In this document: positions 17,224 to 25,123 of the stretch, one piece after another
Layout of the letters: each line of letters begins with the position of its first letter
Position numbering within the stretch: position 1 is the first letter of the stretch
Origin: Actinomadura terrae
GTDB taxonomy: Bacteria; Actinomycetota; Actinomycetes; Streptosporangiales; Streptosporangiaceae
Assembly: GCF_022751215.1 (NCBI RefSeq)
Contig: NZ_JAICDG010000002.1
Coordinates: forward strand, 992,001 to 1,056,000
Direction of reading: 5' to 3'
Length of the DNA: 64,000 bases
Program-made: the position numbers and the translations under genes
The notes under the pieces: model-generated
The model's database searches: none
What the model saw: only the letters and a program-made list of their open reading frames with translations
What the model was told of the DNA's origin: nothing

Positions 17224-18588
17224 GTTGCGAACCCTGCTGGGAGCGATGAGGACGATCCCCTGGAAGGAGCACGACCCGTGAACATAATGGCGTTACGAAC
17301 CCTCATGGGGGCGATGAAAATTCGGCCGGATAGTTGGCCGGCACGTTGGAGTCCACGAATTGCGAACCCAACTGGGGGCGATGAGGACCGGCCAGCCCGG
17401 AATCCTTCACGTCCCGCAAGTCACTCTGTTGCGAACCCCGCTGGGGCGATGAGGACGTGGCCCAAGCCAAGGGGCATACTCCCGCCCTGGCCAAGGTTGC
17501 GAACCCTCAGGGGCGATGTGGACAGCGCCGCCCCGCACGCCGATCCGATGAGGACGGGTTGCGAACCCTCGTGGGGGCGATGGGGACGAGCGATCACGAG
17601 CGAGCAAGCATGGAAGCAACTGTTGCAAACCCTCGCAGGGGCAATGGGGACACGACAGCGGTGAGTGGTCAGTGAACTACACAAAGACGTTGCGAACCCT
17701 CGTAAGAGCGATGGGGACGCGCCATCCAGCACTCTACTGGCGGACGTCCCGCTCAAGTTGTGAACCCTCGTGGGGCGATGAGGACCCGTCAGAAGAGCGC
17801 GCCGAGGCAGCGCTTACCCCGTGGCGAACCCTCCCAGGATGATGAGGAGCTGCACTACCGGGACCGTGATGCGGCGCGCCCGCATCGGTTGCGAACCCTG
17901 CTGGGGGTGATTAGGAGGCCTTTACGTGCGCGAGTCGACGAAGAGGCTGGTCGTGTTGCGAACCCTCGAAGGGGCGATGGGGACCCGATGCCGGTCAGGG
18001 CGGCCGAGGTACTCCCGGTGTTGCGAACCCTCGAAGGGCCGATGGGGACGAGGTGCGGCACGTCCGGCGGGTGCTGGCGGCCGCATTGCGAACCCTCGCA
18101 GGGGGCGATGAGCACATGAACCGCAGGTCAGGGCCATTCTCGCCGGGCTATCGTTGCGAACCCTGCTGCGGGCGATAGGGACACGGCTGGATGTGGGGAG
18201 TCCTCGGACTGGCCGGAGCGTGTTGCGAACCCCGCTGGGGGCGATGGGGACCGGCGCAGCCCGCCGCCGCCGGGGACGTCCTCCCACCGTTGCGAACCCT
18301 CGAAGGGGCGATGGAGACGGGTCGAGCAGGAGGCCAAGCAGACCCGTATCGCCGCGTTGCGAACCCTCGAAGGGGCGATGGAGACCGGAGAGGAGCTCAC
18401 CGGCAAGGGCGCCATCATCGCCTGCGTGTTGCGAACCCTCGAAGGGGCGATGGAGACCCGACCATTCTTCTGCCAAGAGCGTGTGATGAGGGTTGCGAAC
18501 CCTCGAAGGGGCGATGGAGACTTCCGGCCCGCCAGGCAGCCGAGGCCCTGGGCATCACGTTGCGAACCCTCGAAGGGGCGATGGAGAC
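17224..18588. CRISPR. CRISPR array, 21 repeats, no adjacent cas genes
   Basis: Twenty-one copies of a 28-31 base repeat start at 17224, 17292, 17359, 17428, 17496, 17558, 17622, 17689, 17757, 17821, 17888, 17955, 18020, 18085, 18153, 18222, 18289, 18356, 18428, 18492 and 18559. Written on this strand the repeat begins GTTGCGAACCCTCGAAGGGG and ends CGATGGAGAC, with a CCCT/AGGG mini-stem. Spacers are 34-42 bases and all appear different. The last five repeats are identical, while those in the first half carry many substitutions and 1-2 base indels. This gradient suggests that new spacers enter at the right end, so that transcription is leftward. The repeat termini alone would also allow a rightward reading. 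No cas gene is in the window. Spacer length fits type III or type I arrays better than I-E or II. Confidence 0.96.
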
Positions 18589-18720
18589 CCCACGGTAAAG
18601 CCGCAGGTGTGTGAAGGGAAGAGGGGGCCGCTCGGCGTGGGTTTTTCAGCGTTCCGTCGGTTGTGCTGTTGGGCCCGGTGTGTCGCTGAAAAATGATCGA
18701 CTTGTTGTTCTGGTCGGCTG
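18589..18720 (-). promoter_or_regulatory. putative CRISPR leader with inverted repeat
   Basis: The flank beside the conserved end of the array is less GC-rich than its surroundings. It holds a perfect 10-bp inverted repeat, TTTTTCAGCG at 18642-18651 and CGCTGAAAAA at 18684-18693. A leader with an adaptation or promoter element on the minus strand is the inference. Confidence 0.4.
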
Positions 18721-18844
18721 GTTGGTGAGGGTACAGGGTGTTGGCGGCGATGCGGTCGTGCGTGGGGGACGGCGCATGGCACGTGCGGCACGGTCGGTGG
18801 CAAGGGGTGGTGCAGCGGGGCCCGGCCGGCGGGTCGCGTGCGTG

Positions 18845-20464
18845 TTATTGGTGGTGGGGGTGGGTGGTGTGCCAGGTGCCGGTTGGTGTGGTCCAGATGA
18901 GGAGGCCGGGCCAGGGGTGGTGGAGGGTCCAGCCGGGGGTTTGTTTGAGGCGGTGGTGGTGTCGGCAGAGGGGGGCGAGGTTGCAGGGGCAGGTGGTGCC
19001 GGGTTGCCAGGGGATGGTGTGGTCGAGGTCGCAGTGGGTTGATTGGCGGTTGCAGGTGGGGAACACGCAGGTGGGGTGGCGTGTCTCGATCTCGCGGCGG
19101 AGTGCGGCGGGGGGTCGGTAGCCGGGGTGTCCGTGTGTGGCGTCCTGGCCCTGGCAGGCGGCGTGACGGCTTTCGGTGAGTTGAGTGGTGATCGTCCGGG
19201 CGGCGTGGGTGATGGCGGCGGGGAGGTGGGCGGGGTGGACGCGTTGGCGGACGTGGGTGAGGCGTTGGTCGATGGCGTCCGCCAGCTCCGTGATCACGGA
19301 GGACTCGTCGGTGGTGCCCGGTGGAGCGTCCGGGTGGGGGTTGAGTCGAGCGCGGCCTGATGCCAGGGGAAGGTGCCGGGTGACCGCGCCCGCTAAGGAG
19401 GGGTGGAGCGCCAGCTTGTTCCCGGCGGCGGGCGGGGGGTGCGGGTGAGCGGGTTGGCGGGGGTGGGGCCGCGCGCCGGGAGCGTCCGCGAGCGGCTCAA
19501 TCTTGGAGGGTTTGCCCTGGCCCGGGGTGGTGGGGGCGGCGGTTGAACCGTGAAGGTTTGCGGGCTCGCGTGTGTGGTTGGGGTGGGGAGCAGCTGTGTC
19601 GGCCGGTGTTGGGGCGGGTTCCTCGGTGGTGGTGAGGAGGGTGTGGGTGGCGGTGGGGAGGTTGTCGCCTTGTAGGAGGCGGGTGGCCAGGTCGGCGCGG
19701 ATGTTGTCGAGGGGGCGGGTGTCGCCGTCGTGGCGGAGGCCGTGGGCGGCGGCGGTGATTTTGTTGTAGATGGCGTGGGCCTGGTCGGAGGGGAGGTCGC
19801 GGACGGCGAGGTCGGCGGTGCCGGAGGGGGTTTCCCACAGTTCCAGCCGCCGTTTGCGTTCGGCTGCGCGTCGGCGTTCGGTGATGCTGGAGGGGTCCAG
19901 GCGGTGGGCGATGCGTTTGATGCGGCGGCGGAGTTGGCCGGTGGTCTGGGTGGGGGCCTTGGCTAGGGCGGCGGTTTGGAGAGTGTCGGCGACCTGGTTG
20001 GGGAGGTTGTCGGTGGCGTCGCTGATGATGCGGGCCTTGGGCAGGTCGATGCGTCCGGCCTCCAGGGCCCGGCCGGTGGCGGCCAAGGGGCCGGTGAGTT
20101 GTTCGGCCAGGTGGAGCAGGGTCGCGGCGGCCTGGCTGGTGAGGGTCAACGCGGCGGCGACTTCCTCCACGGTCGACTCGTGGGCGGGCAGGACGCGGTA
20201 GTCGGGGTCACCGGAGGCTTCGGCGTTCTCGCGGCGGCGGGCCAGTTCGGCGACCGCGGCCAACTCCCGGGATTGGGCCCAGGACGTCTGACGGCGCGCG
20301 GCGGCGGCGACCTGCAACAACTGGTCATCGGACAGGTCAGCCAGTCTTTCTCTGCTGCCGGAAAGGCATATGGCGAGCTGGGGGCCGGGAGGAAACCACC
20401 CCCGGTCGTCCCATTCCTGGGAAACGGTGGCTGAGAGTGTGGCGATTGCTGGCAAGGTAATCAC
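18845..20464 (-). CDS. DUF222-HNH endonuclease-like protein (13E12 type)
   Basis: A 539-residue protein of the 13E12/DUF222 family common in actinomycetes. GTG at 20464 follows a strong AGGAGGT site. The N-terminal DUF222 region (about 40-250) contains the helix-rich WAQSRELAAVAELARRR and ALEAGRIDLPKARII segments. A Pro/His-rich low-complexity linker follows. The C-terminal HNH nuclease has CVFPTC, CDLDHTIPW and LCRHHHRLKQ, that is, four zinc-binding Cys/His plus the catalytic DH and NLAPLCRHHH. Such genes are often multicopy and their role is unknown; mobile or defence functions are suspected. It is the nearest gene to the CRISPR array, but it is not a cas gene. Confidence 0.88.
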   Translation of the reverse strand: MITLPAIATLSATVSQEWDDRGWFPPGPQLAICLSGSRERLADLSDDQLLQVAAAARRQTSWAQSRELAAVAELARRRENAEASGDPDYRVLPAHESTVEEVAAALTLTSQAAATLLHLAEQLTGPLAATGRALEAGRIDLPKARIISDATDNLPNQVADTLQTAALAKAPTQTTGQLRRRIKRIAHRLDPSSITERRRAAERKRRLELWETPSGTADLAVRDLPSDQAHAIYNKITAAAHGLRHDGDTRPLDNIRADLATRLLQGDNLPTATHTLLTTTEEPAPTPADTAAPHPNHTREPANLHGSTAAPTTPGQGKPSKIEPLADAPGARPHPRQPAHPHPPPAAGNKLALHPSLAGAVTRHLPLASGRARLNPHPDAPPGTTDESSVITELADAIDQRLTHVRQRVHPAHLPAAITHAARTITTQLTESRHAACQGQDATHGHPGYRPPAALRREIETRHPTCVFPTCNRQSTHCDLDHTIPWQPGTTCPCNLAPLCRHHHRLKQTPGWTLHHPWPGLLIWTTPTGTWHTTHPHHQ

Positions 20465-21278
20465 CCCCCGGACCTCCTGTAGCTCATTTAATTATAGGGC
20501 AGTACAGCGTCGGAACCCATGGACAATTCGGACAGGTCATACTTCTGTGGCCTGAATTTCGAGGCAGCCGGATCGCCGTCCTAGCCGAAGCCTGGGGTGC
20601 GAGCGCGAAGCGCGAGCATGCAAGCGCAACCAGGCACCTACCAGTCAGAAGAGCACCCGACCTAAACCCACCGACCTCAACCCCGTGACAGCAACCGGCG
20701 ATGACCCAAGCGAGATCACTTACCTGCGGGAGGCGCCGCAACCAGCAACCCACCCCAACCAAGAATTTACCGATAAAATAGACCTCAGCCACAGATAACC
20801 TGACAGGGATCAGCGGAGCATGGTGTTTCTGCTAGCCCTCCCTCAACCCGTCAAGCCGAGCGCGCAGCCGATCCGCGATGCGTCCCGCATGGGGAATGCC
20901 CGCCTGAACAATGCGGTCACTGCCCTAGCTGTAGAGCAACCGCACCGCACCGTTCCGCCCGAACGCGAGACCGTCCGCTCCTCGAGGGTCCAGGGAGAGG
21001 TTGGGGTGGCTGGCTAGGTCATCGGGCGGAGATCTCTGAGTAGTTCCATCCAGGCGGATTCTGTCGGAGCTCCAGGAGGAAGCGTCGGCCTCGTGCTCGG
21101 CTGTATGTGCCCGCGCGGTTGGGGAGTTGTCGCAGGGGCTGGACGCTGTCCGCTGGACGTCCACCAGTGGGGGGCCTACTCCGCCGGGGCTGGTCCGGTT
21201 GGGAGACGTCAGGGCGGGCGGCCAGGTGCGGTTGCCGGGGCTGGGGTCGGTGGTCGGCGGGGTAGGACGGGGTGCGGG
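20465..21278. other. gene-poor stretch, possible decayed sequence
   Basis: 814 bases with no convincing gene. The first 350 bases are comparatively AT-rich and contain stops in all frames. From about 21049 to 21290 one plus-strand frame has codon bias close to coding (third positions mostly G/C), but no start and no recognised product. It may be a gene fragment. Confidence 0.5.
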
Positions 21279-22493
21279 TCAGGTTCTTGATCGGGTGATG
21301 AGGTCTCGTGCCAGCTGGACGATGGGCGTGATGGGGTCGGAGTAGTTGCCGAGGACGATGGCCACCCAGTTCTGTTCCGGGAAGATGTCGATGTTGGTCG
21401 CTCCGCCCACGGTGCCGCCCGAGTGGCCGAGTACCTGCTTGTCGTTGACGATGACGGAGCGGAACCCGTAGCCGTAGGATCTGTACGGGCTCGGGTCGGG
21501 TGGTCCGTCCGACGGGGTCAGGGGCACCTTGGCGCTGGTGACCAGTTCGGTGAACGCGTGGTTCAGTACCGCGCCCGACCGCAGTGCTTTCGCGAAGTTG
21601 AGCAGGTCCAGGGTCGAGGAGTAGGCGCCGTCGGCGGGGCCGCCGATGAACCCGAAGTATTCGCTCTCCGTAAAGTCGATGCGTTCACCGGTCCGGGATA
21701 TCGGGTAGCGATGCGCGATGTCCTCGGCGGCCAGCACCTGGGGCTTAGTGTAGAAGTCCGAGCGGGACATTCCTGCCGGGGCGAACACATACCGGCGAAC
21801 GTAGTCGAAATAGGAGAGCCGGGAGACCTGGGCGACGAGTGCGCCGAGGACGAAGAACCCCGAATTGCTGTAGGCGTGCCGTATGCCGGGTGTGAACCGG
21901 AGGTCAGACCGCCGGATGATGGCCATCACGCCGTCCATCATCTCGTCCGCGCTGCGCCATTTCTTCAATCCCTCTTGGAACTCCTTCGCCTCGCTGTAAT
22001 CACCCATACCTGAGGTGTGGGTGAGCAGCTGATGGACGGTGACCCTGTCCGCGATCTCGGCCGGGAAGCCGTCGAGGTAGGTGCCCAGCGTCTGGTGGAA
22101 CGCCACCTTGCCCTGGTGGGCGAGCCGCGCGACCGCCAGGCCGGTGAAGCATTTGGTCACCGACGCGAGGTTGAAGAGGGTGCCCATCTGGTTGGGCAGC
22201 GACCGCTTCTTGTTGGCCATCCCGTACGCCAGGGACAGTACGGGTCGGCCCGCGTGGGCTAGGAGCACGGTCCCGGAGAAGGCGTCCTCGGCGGCGCGGC
22301 GCGCGACGAACCGGTGGAACTTCCCGCCGGGCCGCAGGGCCGGTGGTGACCCGAGCCCCTCGGCAGCGGCGGCCGGGGCCGGGGCCAGGGACGGGGTCAG
22401 GCCGGCCCCGACGGCGAGGGGAGCGGCTCCCAGCAAGCCGAGTGCGGAGCGGCGGGACGGTTGAAGCCTCGGTGAAATCGGTCGTGGGGTCAC
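21279..22493 (-). CDS. Tat-exported serine hydrolase (class C beta-lactamase fold)
   Basis: A 404-residue protein of the beta-lactamase/D-aminopeptidase/esterase family, likely acting outside the cell on peptides or esters. The twin-arginine signal SRRSALGLLGAAPLAVGAG lies at 13-31. The active-site motifs are S111-V-T-K114, a YSN near residue 213 (HAYSNSGFF) and a GHSGG near residue 355. These are the SxxK, YxN and H/KxG boxes of class C folds. True beta-lactamase activity cannot be inferred; many homologues are esterases or peptidases. It stands alone, with about 145 empty bases before the methyltransferase gene end. Confidence 0.9.
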   Translation of the reverse strand: MTPRPISPRLQPSRRSALGLLGAAPLAVGAGLTPSLAPAPAAAAEGLGSPPALRPGGKFHRFVARRAAEDAFSGTVLLAHAGRPVLSLAYGMANKKRSLPNQMGTLFNLASVTKCFTGLAVARLAHQGKVAFHQTLGTYLDGFPAEIADRVTVHQLLTHTSGMGDYSEAKEFQEGLKKWRSADEMMDGVMAIIRRSDLRFTPGIRHAYSNSGFFVLGALVAQVSRLSYFDYVRRYVFAPAGMSRSDFYTKPQVLAAEDIAHRYPISRTGERIDFTESEYFGFIGGPADGAYSSTLDLLNFAKALRSGAVLNHAFTELVTSAKVPLTPSDGPPDPSPYRSYGYGFRSVIVNDKQVLGHSGGTVGGATNIDIFPEQNWVAIVLGNYSDPITPIVQLARDLITRSRT

Positions 22494-22638
22494 CTGCGTG
22501 GTCTCCTTCGGTGAGAATCCAGCGGTGCCATGCTTAGACCACGACAGGTTTCTTCCTTGTTAGCTCGCCCCGGCGCGCTGGGCGGGCGCTGCACCTAGCC
22601 GCGACGCGGGGGCGGCCGGCGTCACCCCCCGGCCGACT

Positions 22639-23388
22639 TCAGTCTCGCGAGTAGGTGAGGGTCTGGCCGGATCTGCTCACCTCTATGCGTAGGTCGTCGT
22701 GGTTCTCGATGGCTTCTCGATTCACGGGTGAGAGGCCCTGGCCGCGTAGGGGCATGAATGAGGCTGTGCCTTCCAATCCGCCCGAGGCCACACCCGCGGA
22801 GACCGTGAGGACCAGCAGAGCCCATTTGTGGGCCTCCCCGGTATAGGGGGTGACGATAAGACCCCCCTCGGTGCATTGTTCTACCCAGCAGTACGGGACG
22901 ATACGGGCCGCGGCGGTGGAAAGTATCCGGTCGAACGGCGCGTATTCGGCTGCGCCTTGTTCGCCGTCGCCGGTGACGACGGTAACTTCCGGGTGTCCCG
23001 CCTTGCGCAGGTTGGTGCGGGCTCGTGCGGCGATATCGGTATCGATCTCGACGGACACCACCTCGGCGCCGAGGGCGGCCAGGCACGCGGCGTTCCATCC
23101 CGTTCCGGTGCCTATTTCGAGGACGCGCGTCCCCGGCGCCAGCCTCAGTGAGCTGATCATGTTCGCCATGACCCCGGGGGCAGAGGACGACGACACCGGC
23201 CAGATGCCGTCCTTGATTTCTGTTATCACCGCCTCATCGGAGGCCACCAGGCTTTCCCACTTGAGGGGGTCTTCCCGGCGTGACAATCGGGCCCATGCGT
23301 CGTTCTCGACGATCCAGATGTCGTCGGGGATGAACGGGCGGCGGTCTACCGGCGGGAGGTCGGGGAACGTGATGGCCTTCTCGGTCAC
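22639..23388 (-). CDS. PIMT-like O-methyltransferase, RiPP-type
   Basis: A 249-residue SAM-dependent methyltransferase resembling protein L-isoaspartyl methyltransferase. The PIMT-type substrate segment SSSSAPGVMANMISSL (67-82) precedes motif I VLEIGTGTGWNAACL (89-103). Then come VSVEID, the GDGEQG loop, FDRILST and VEQCTEGG. Start choice: GTG at 23388 overlaps the TGA of the 45-codon gene before it (GTGA), indicating translational coupling; an in-frame GTG at 23409 lies inside that gene. Actinomycete PIMT homologues of this build methylate Asp in RiPP precursors, giving an aspartimide. The tiny upstream protein is the obvious candidate substrate (inference). Confidence 0.85.
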   Translation of the reverse strand: MTEKAITFPDLPPVDRRPFIPDDIWIVENDAWARLSRREDPLKWESLVASDEAVITEIKDGIWPVSSSSAPGVMANMISSLRLAPGTRVLEIGTGTGWNAACLAALGAEVVSVEIDTDIAARARTNLRKAGHPEVTVVTGDGEQGAAEYAPFDRILSTAAARIVPYCWVEQCTEGGLIVTPYTGEAHKWALLVLTVSAGVASGGLEGTASFMPLRGQGLSPVNREAIENHDDLRIEVSRSGQTLTYSRD

Positions 23389-23522
23389 GCGTTCCCTGAT
23401 CCGTTGCACGACGGGCAGGTTATCGTTCTGGTCGCGCGCCCGTCATTGCCGTCAGTTGTCGTGTCGACCTTCCCGCTGCCGCCACACGTGGCACAAGCGT
23501 CCTTTTTGCTGTGTTTGCCCAT
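23385..23522 (-). CDS. 45-residue zinc-ribbon mini-protein, possible RiPP precursor
   Basis: A very short gene with an AGGGG ribosome site six bases before its ATG at 23522 and a stop that overlaps the methyltransferase start (GTGA). The peptide starts MGKHSKKDA. It carries two DnaJ-like half sites, CATCGGSG (Cys10, Cys13) and CPSCNGSG (Cys36, Cys39), which should bind one zinc. Between them is a loop with TDGNDGRAT. The Asp-Gly and Asn-Gly pairs are the classic sites of succinimide formation. Next to a PIMT-like enzyme, the loop Asp is a plausible target for methylation and aspartimide closure. Alternatively it is a small zinc protein with an unrelated role. Confidence 0.75.
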   Translation of the reverse strand: MGKHSKKDACATCGGSGKVDTTTDGNDGRATRTITCPSCNGSGNA

Positions 23523-23639
23523 CTTGCACCCCTGACCCTGTTGTCCCGATCACCGGCCGCCGACATGGCGAATGCCGCGCGTGGTGGCCAAGTGTGCCAT
23601 CGAGGGCCGAGGGATGGAGGGTCGATGGTGGAAAGCGAT

Positions 23640-23658
23640 TGAAACGATCTAGGTTTCA
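23640..23658. promoter_or_regulatory. inverted repeat upstream of mini-protein gene
   Basis: TGAAAC and GTTTCA are separated by seven bases, about 120 bases upstream of the mini-protein start and 45 bases past the P450 stop. It could be an operator or a weak terminator. Confidence 0.25.
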
Positions 23659-23703
23659 GACGTCGCCGCTCTGGCTTTGGCGATCTATGCCAGCCTGAGA
23701 GTC

Positions 23704-24978
23704 TCACTTGCCGGTGATGCGGACGGGAAGGTGCTCGGGGCCGTTCACGGTTATCGAGTGGACGGGAGTCAAGGGCCCTGCGGGTTCTATGGATTCCACG
23801 CAGTCCAAGAGCTCTGAGAGAAGGATTCTGGCCTGGGCGCGGGCCAAAGTGGCGCCCAAACAGAAGTGTTCACCGGAGGCCAGAGCCAGATGCCGGTTCG
23901 GTTTCCGGGCTATGTCGAACGTGAAGGGAGAAGGGAAGACCGATTCGTCGCGGTTCGCGGATGGGACCCAGACCACCACCTTGTCGCCCGGCTCTATCTG
24001 TTGACCGTGGAGGGTTACGGGTTCGGTGGCGGTACGCATGCTGTGGGTCGCGCTTGACGTCCAGCGCAGGGTCTCCTCCACAGCCGATGGGAGCAGGGAG
24101 CGGTCTTCGCGTAGGCGCACCCATTCGCCGGGGTTCTCCAGGAAGGCCTGCATCGCGCCCGCCAGCGCCAGGCGGCCGTTTTCAGTGGCGCCCACCAGGT
24201 TTTCGCAGTTGAGGAGGACTTCCTCCTCCGACAACAGCGAGCCTTCCACGACGCCGCCCAGCAGCATGCTCACCAGGTCGTCGGCCGGGTTCGCGGTGCG
24301 GCGGTCCATCAGGTCTATGAAATAGAGCATCAGTTCCTGGTGGGCGGCCAGGGAGACACCGGCCTCGAACGCCTCGTTCGTCCAGCGGAAGAGGGTCTCG
24401 TGGTCCGATTCGAGGACGCCCATCATGTGGCCGATCGTGTAGATCGACAGACGCCCCGCCACGTCGTGGACGAAGTCGGCCTCTCCCGCCTCGATGACCT
24501 GGGCGAGGACGGCGCGGACCATGCCGCGCATGGCGTCCTCCAAGGCACGGACGGAGCGCGCCGTGAACCAGTCCGCCACGACCCCCCGCAGCTCCTTGTG
24601 GCGGGGCGGGTCGGTGAGGGCGAGGGTCATTCCGGCGCCCGGGTCCTCGCGCAGCTCGGTCGGACGGAGCAGCACCCCGCTCGCCGAGCTGAACCGCCCC
24701 GGGTCGCGGTAGACGGCGCGGACGTCCTCGTAGCGGGTCAGGGACCAGAACGCGGGCAGGTGGGTCGGCTCATGCCGATGGACGGGGGAGTGCTCGCGCA
24801 TCCAGCGCCAGATCTCGTGCTGGGCACCCGTCGCGTGCAGGGCGGGGTCGACCAGGCGAGCGGCCTGCGGGGCGGGGTCGACCAGGTCGGCGGCGTTCGG
24901 AGCCGGGGCGACCGGGCCGGCGGCGTGCGGAGTCGGGTCGATCGGGCCGGTGGGATCCAGGGACGTTGCAGCCGTCAT
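23704..24978 (-). CDS. cytochrome P450
   Basis: A 424-residue heme monooxygenase, likely a tailoring oxidase of the cluster. MTAATSLDP at 24978 with GGAG upstream is preferred over a longer in-frame start. The ExxR pair is in VEETLRW. The heme loop is SGEHFCLGATLAR with ligand Cys373; the usual leading FG is replaced by LAS. The I-helix reads VGATENGR, so the acid-alcohol pair usually written E/D-T appears in altered order. The N-terminus holds four imperfect 10-residue repeats of the form LVDPAPQAA. It shares a divergent promoter, with a TTGCC/GGCAA-type site, with the TauD-type gene. Confidence 0.92.
   Translation of the reverse strand: MTAATSLDPTGPIDPTPHAAGPVAPAPNAADLVDPAPQAARLVDPALHATGAQHEIWRWMREHSPVHRHEPTHLPAFWSLTRYEDVRAVYRDPGRFSSASGVLLRPTELREDPGAGMTLALTDPPRHKELRGVVADWFTARSVRALEDAMRGMVRAVLAQVIEAGEADFVHDVAGRLSIYTIGHMMGVLESDHETLFRWTNEAFEAGVSLAAHQELMLYFIDLMDRRTANPADDLVSMLLGGVVEGSLLSEEEVLLNCENLVGATENGRLALAGAMQAFLENPGEWVRLREDRSLLPSAVEETLRWTSSATHSMRTATEPVTLHGQQIEPGDKVVVWVPSANRDESVFPSPFTFDIARKPNRHLALASGEHFCLGATLARAQARILLSELLDCVESIEPAGPLTPVHSITVNGPEHLPVRITGK
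24834..24953. repeat. four 30-bp tandem repeats inside P450 5' end
   Basis: Units 24834-24863, 24864-24893, 24894-24923 and 24924-24953 align without gaps and encode four imperfect decapeptides (for example AAGPVAPAPN, AADLVDPAPQ). The length keeps the reading frame. This is a coding minisatellite upstream of the P450 fold. Confidence 0.85.
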
Positions 24979-25018
24979 GGGCTCCTGCCAACTCTTTTTC
25001 CAATGTTGAGTCAAAAGG

Positions 25019-25035
25019 TTGCCAGATTCTTGGCA
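25019..25035. promoter_or_regulatory. cluster operator, P450/TauD divergent promoter
   Basis: TTGCCAGATTCTTGGCA has arms TGCCA and TGGCA around six bases, about 90 bases before the TauD-type start and 41 bases before the P450 start. The same arms recur at five other cluster promoters. Confidence 0.6.
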
Positions 25036-25123
25036 TATCAGGCAAGATGGCGTCGTCCGCCTGGTTCGCACGGTCGGCGGGACCTCCCCGCCCGGTCGTC
25101 ACCTGGTCGAAAGGGGTCCGCAC

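Noticed and set aside
16939..17306. Several small frames just before the CRISPR array
   Set aside because: Overlapping frames on both strands with Arg/Pro-rich products, no ribosome sites and no consistent codon bias.
17922..18486. Open frames across the CRISPR array, with repeated peptide units
   Set aside because: They translate the repeats themselves (for example 'PSKGRW' or 'HRPFEGSQ' units) and have no start signals.
18845..20464. HNH protein next to the array as a Cas9-like effector
   Set aside because: The HNH domain is C-terminal in a DUF222 (13E12) protein, with no RuvC motifs or Arg-rich bridge. This family is common in actinomycetes without CRISPR.
21049..21290. Coding-like plus-strand frame upstream of the serine hydrolase 3' end
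   Set aside because: No start codon with a ribosome site, no recognised domain, and part of it is antisense to the hydrolase. At most a gene fragment.
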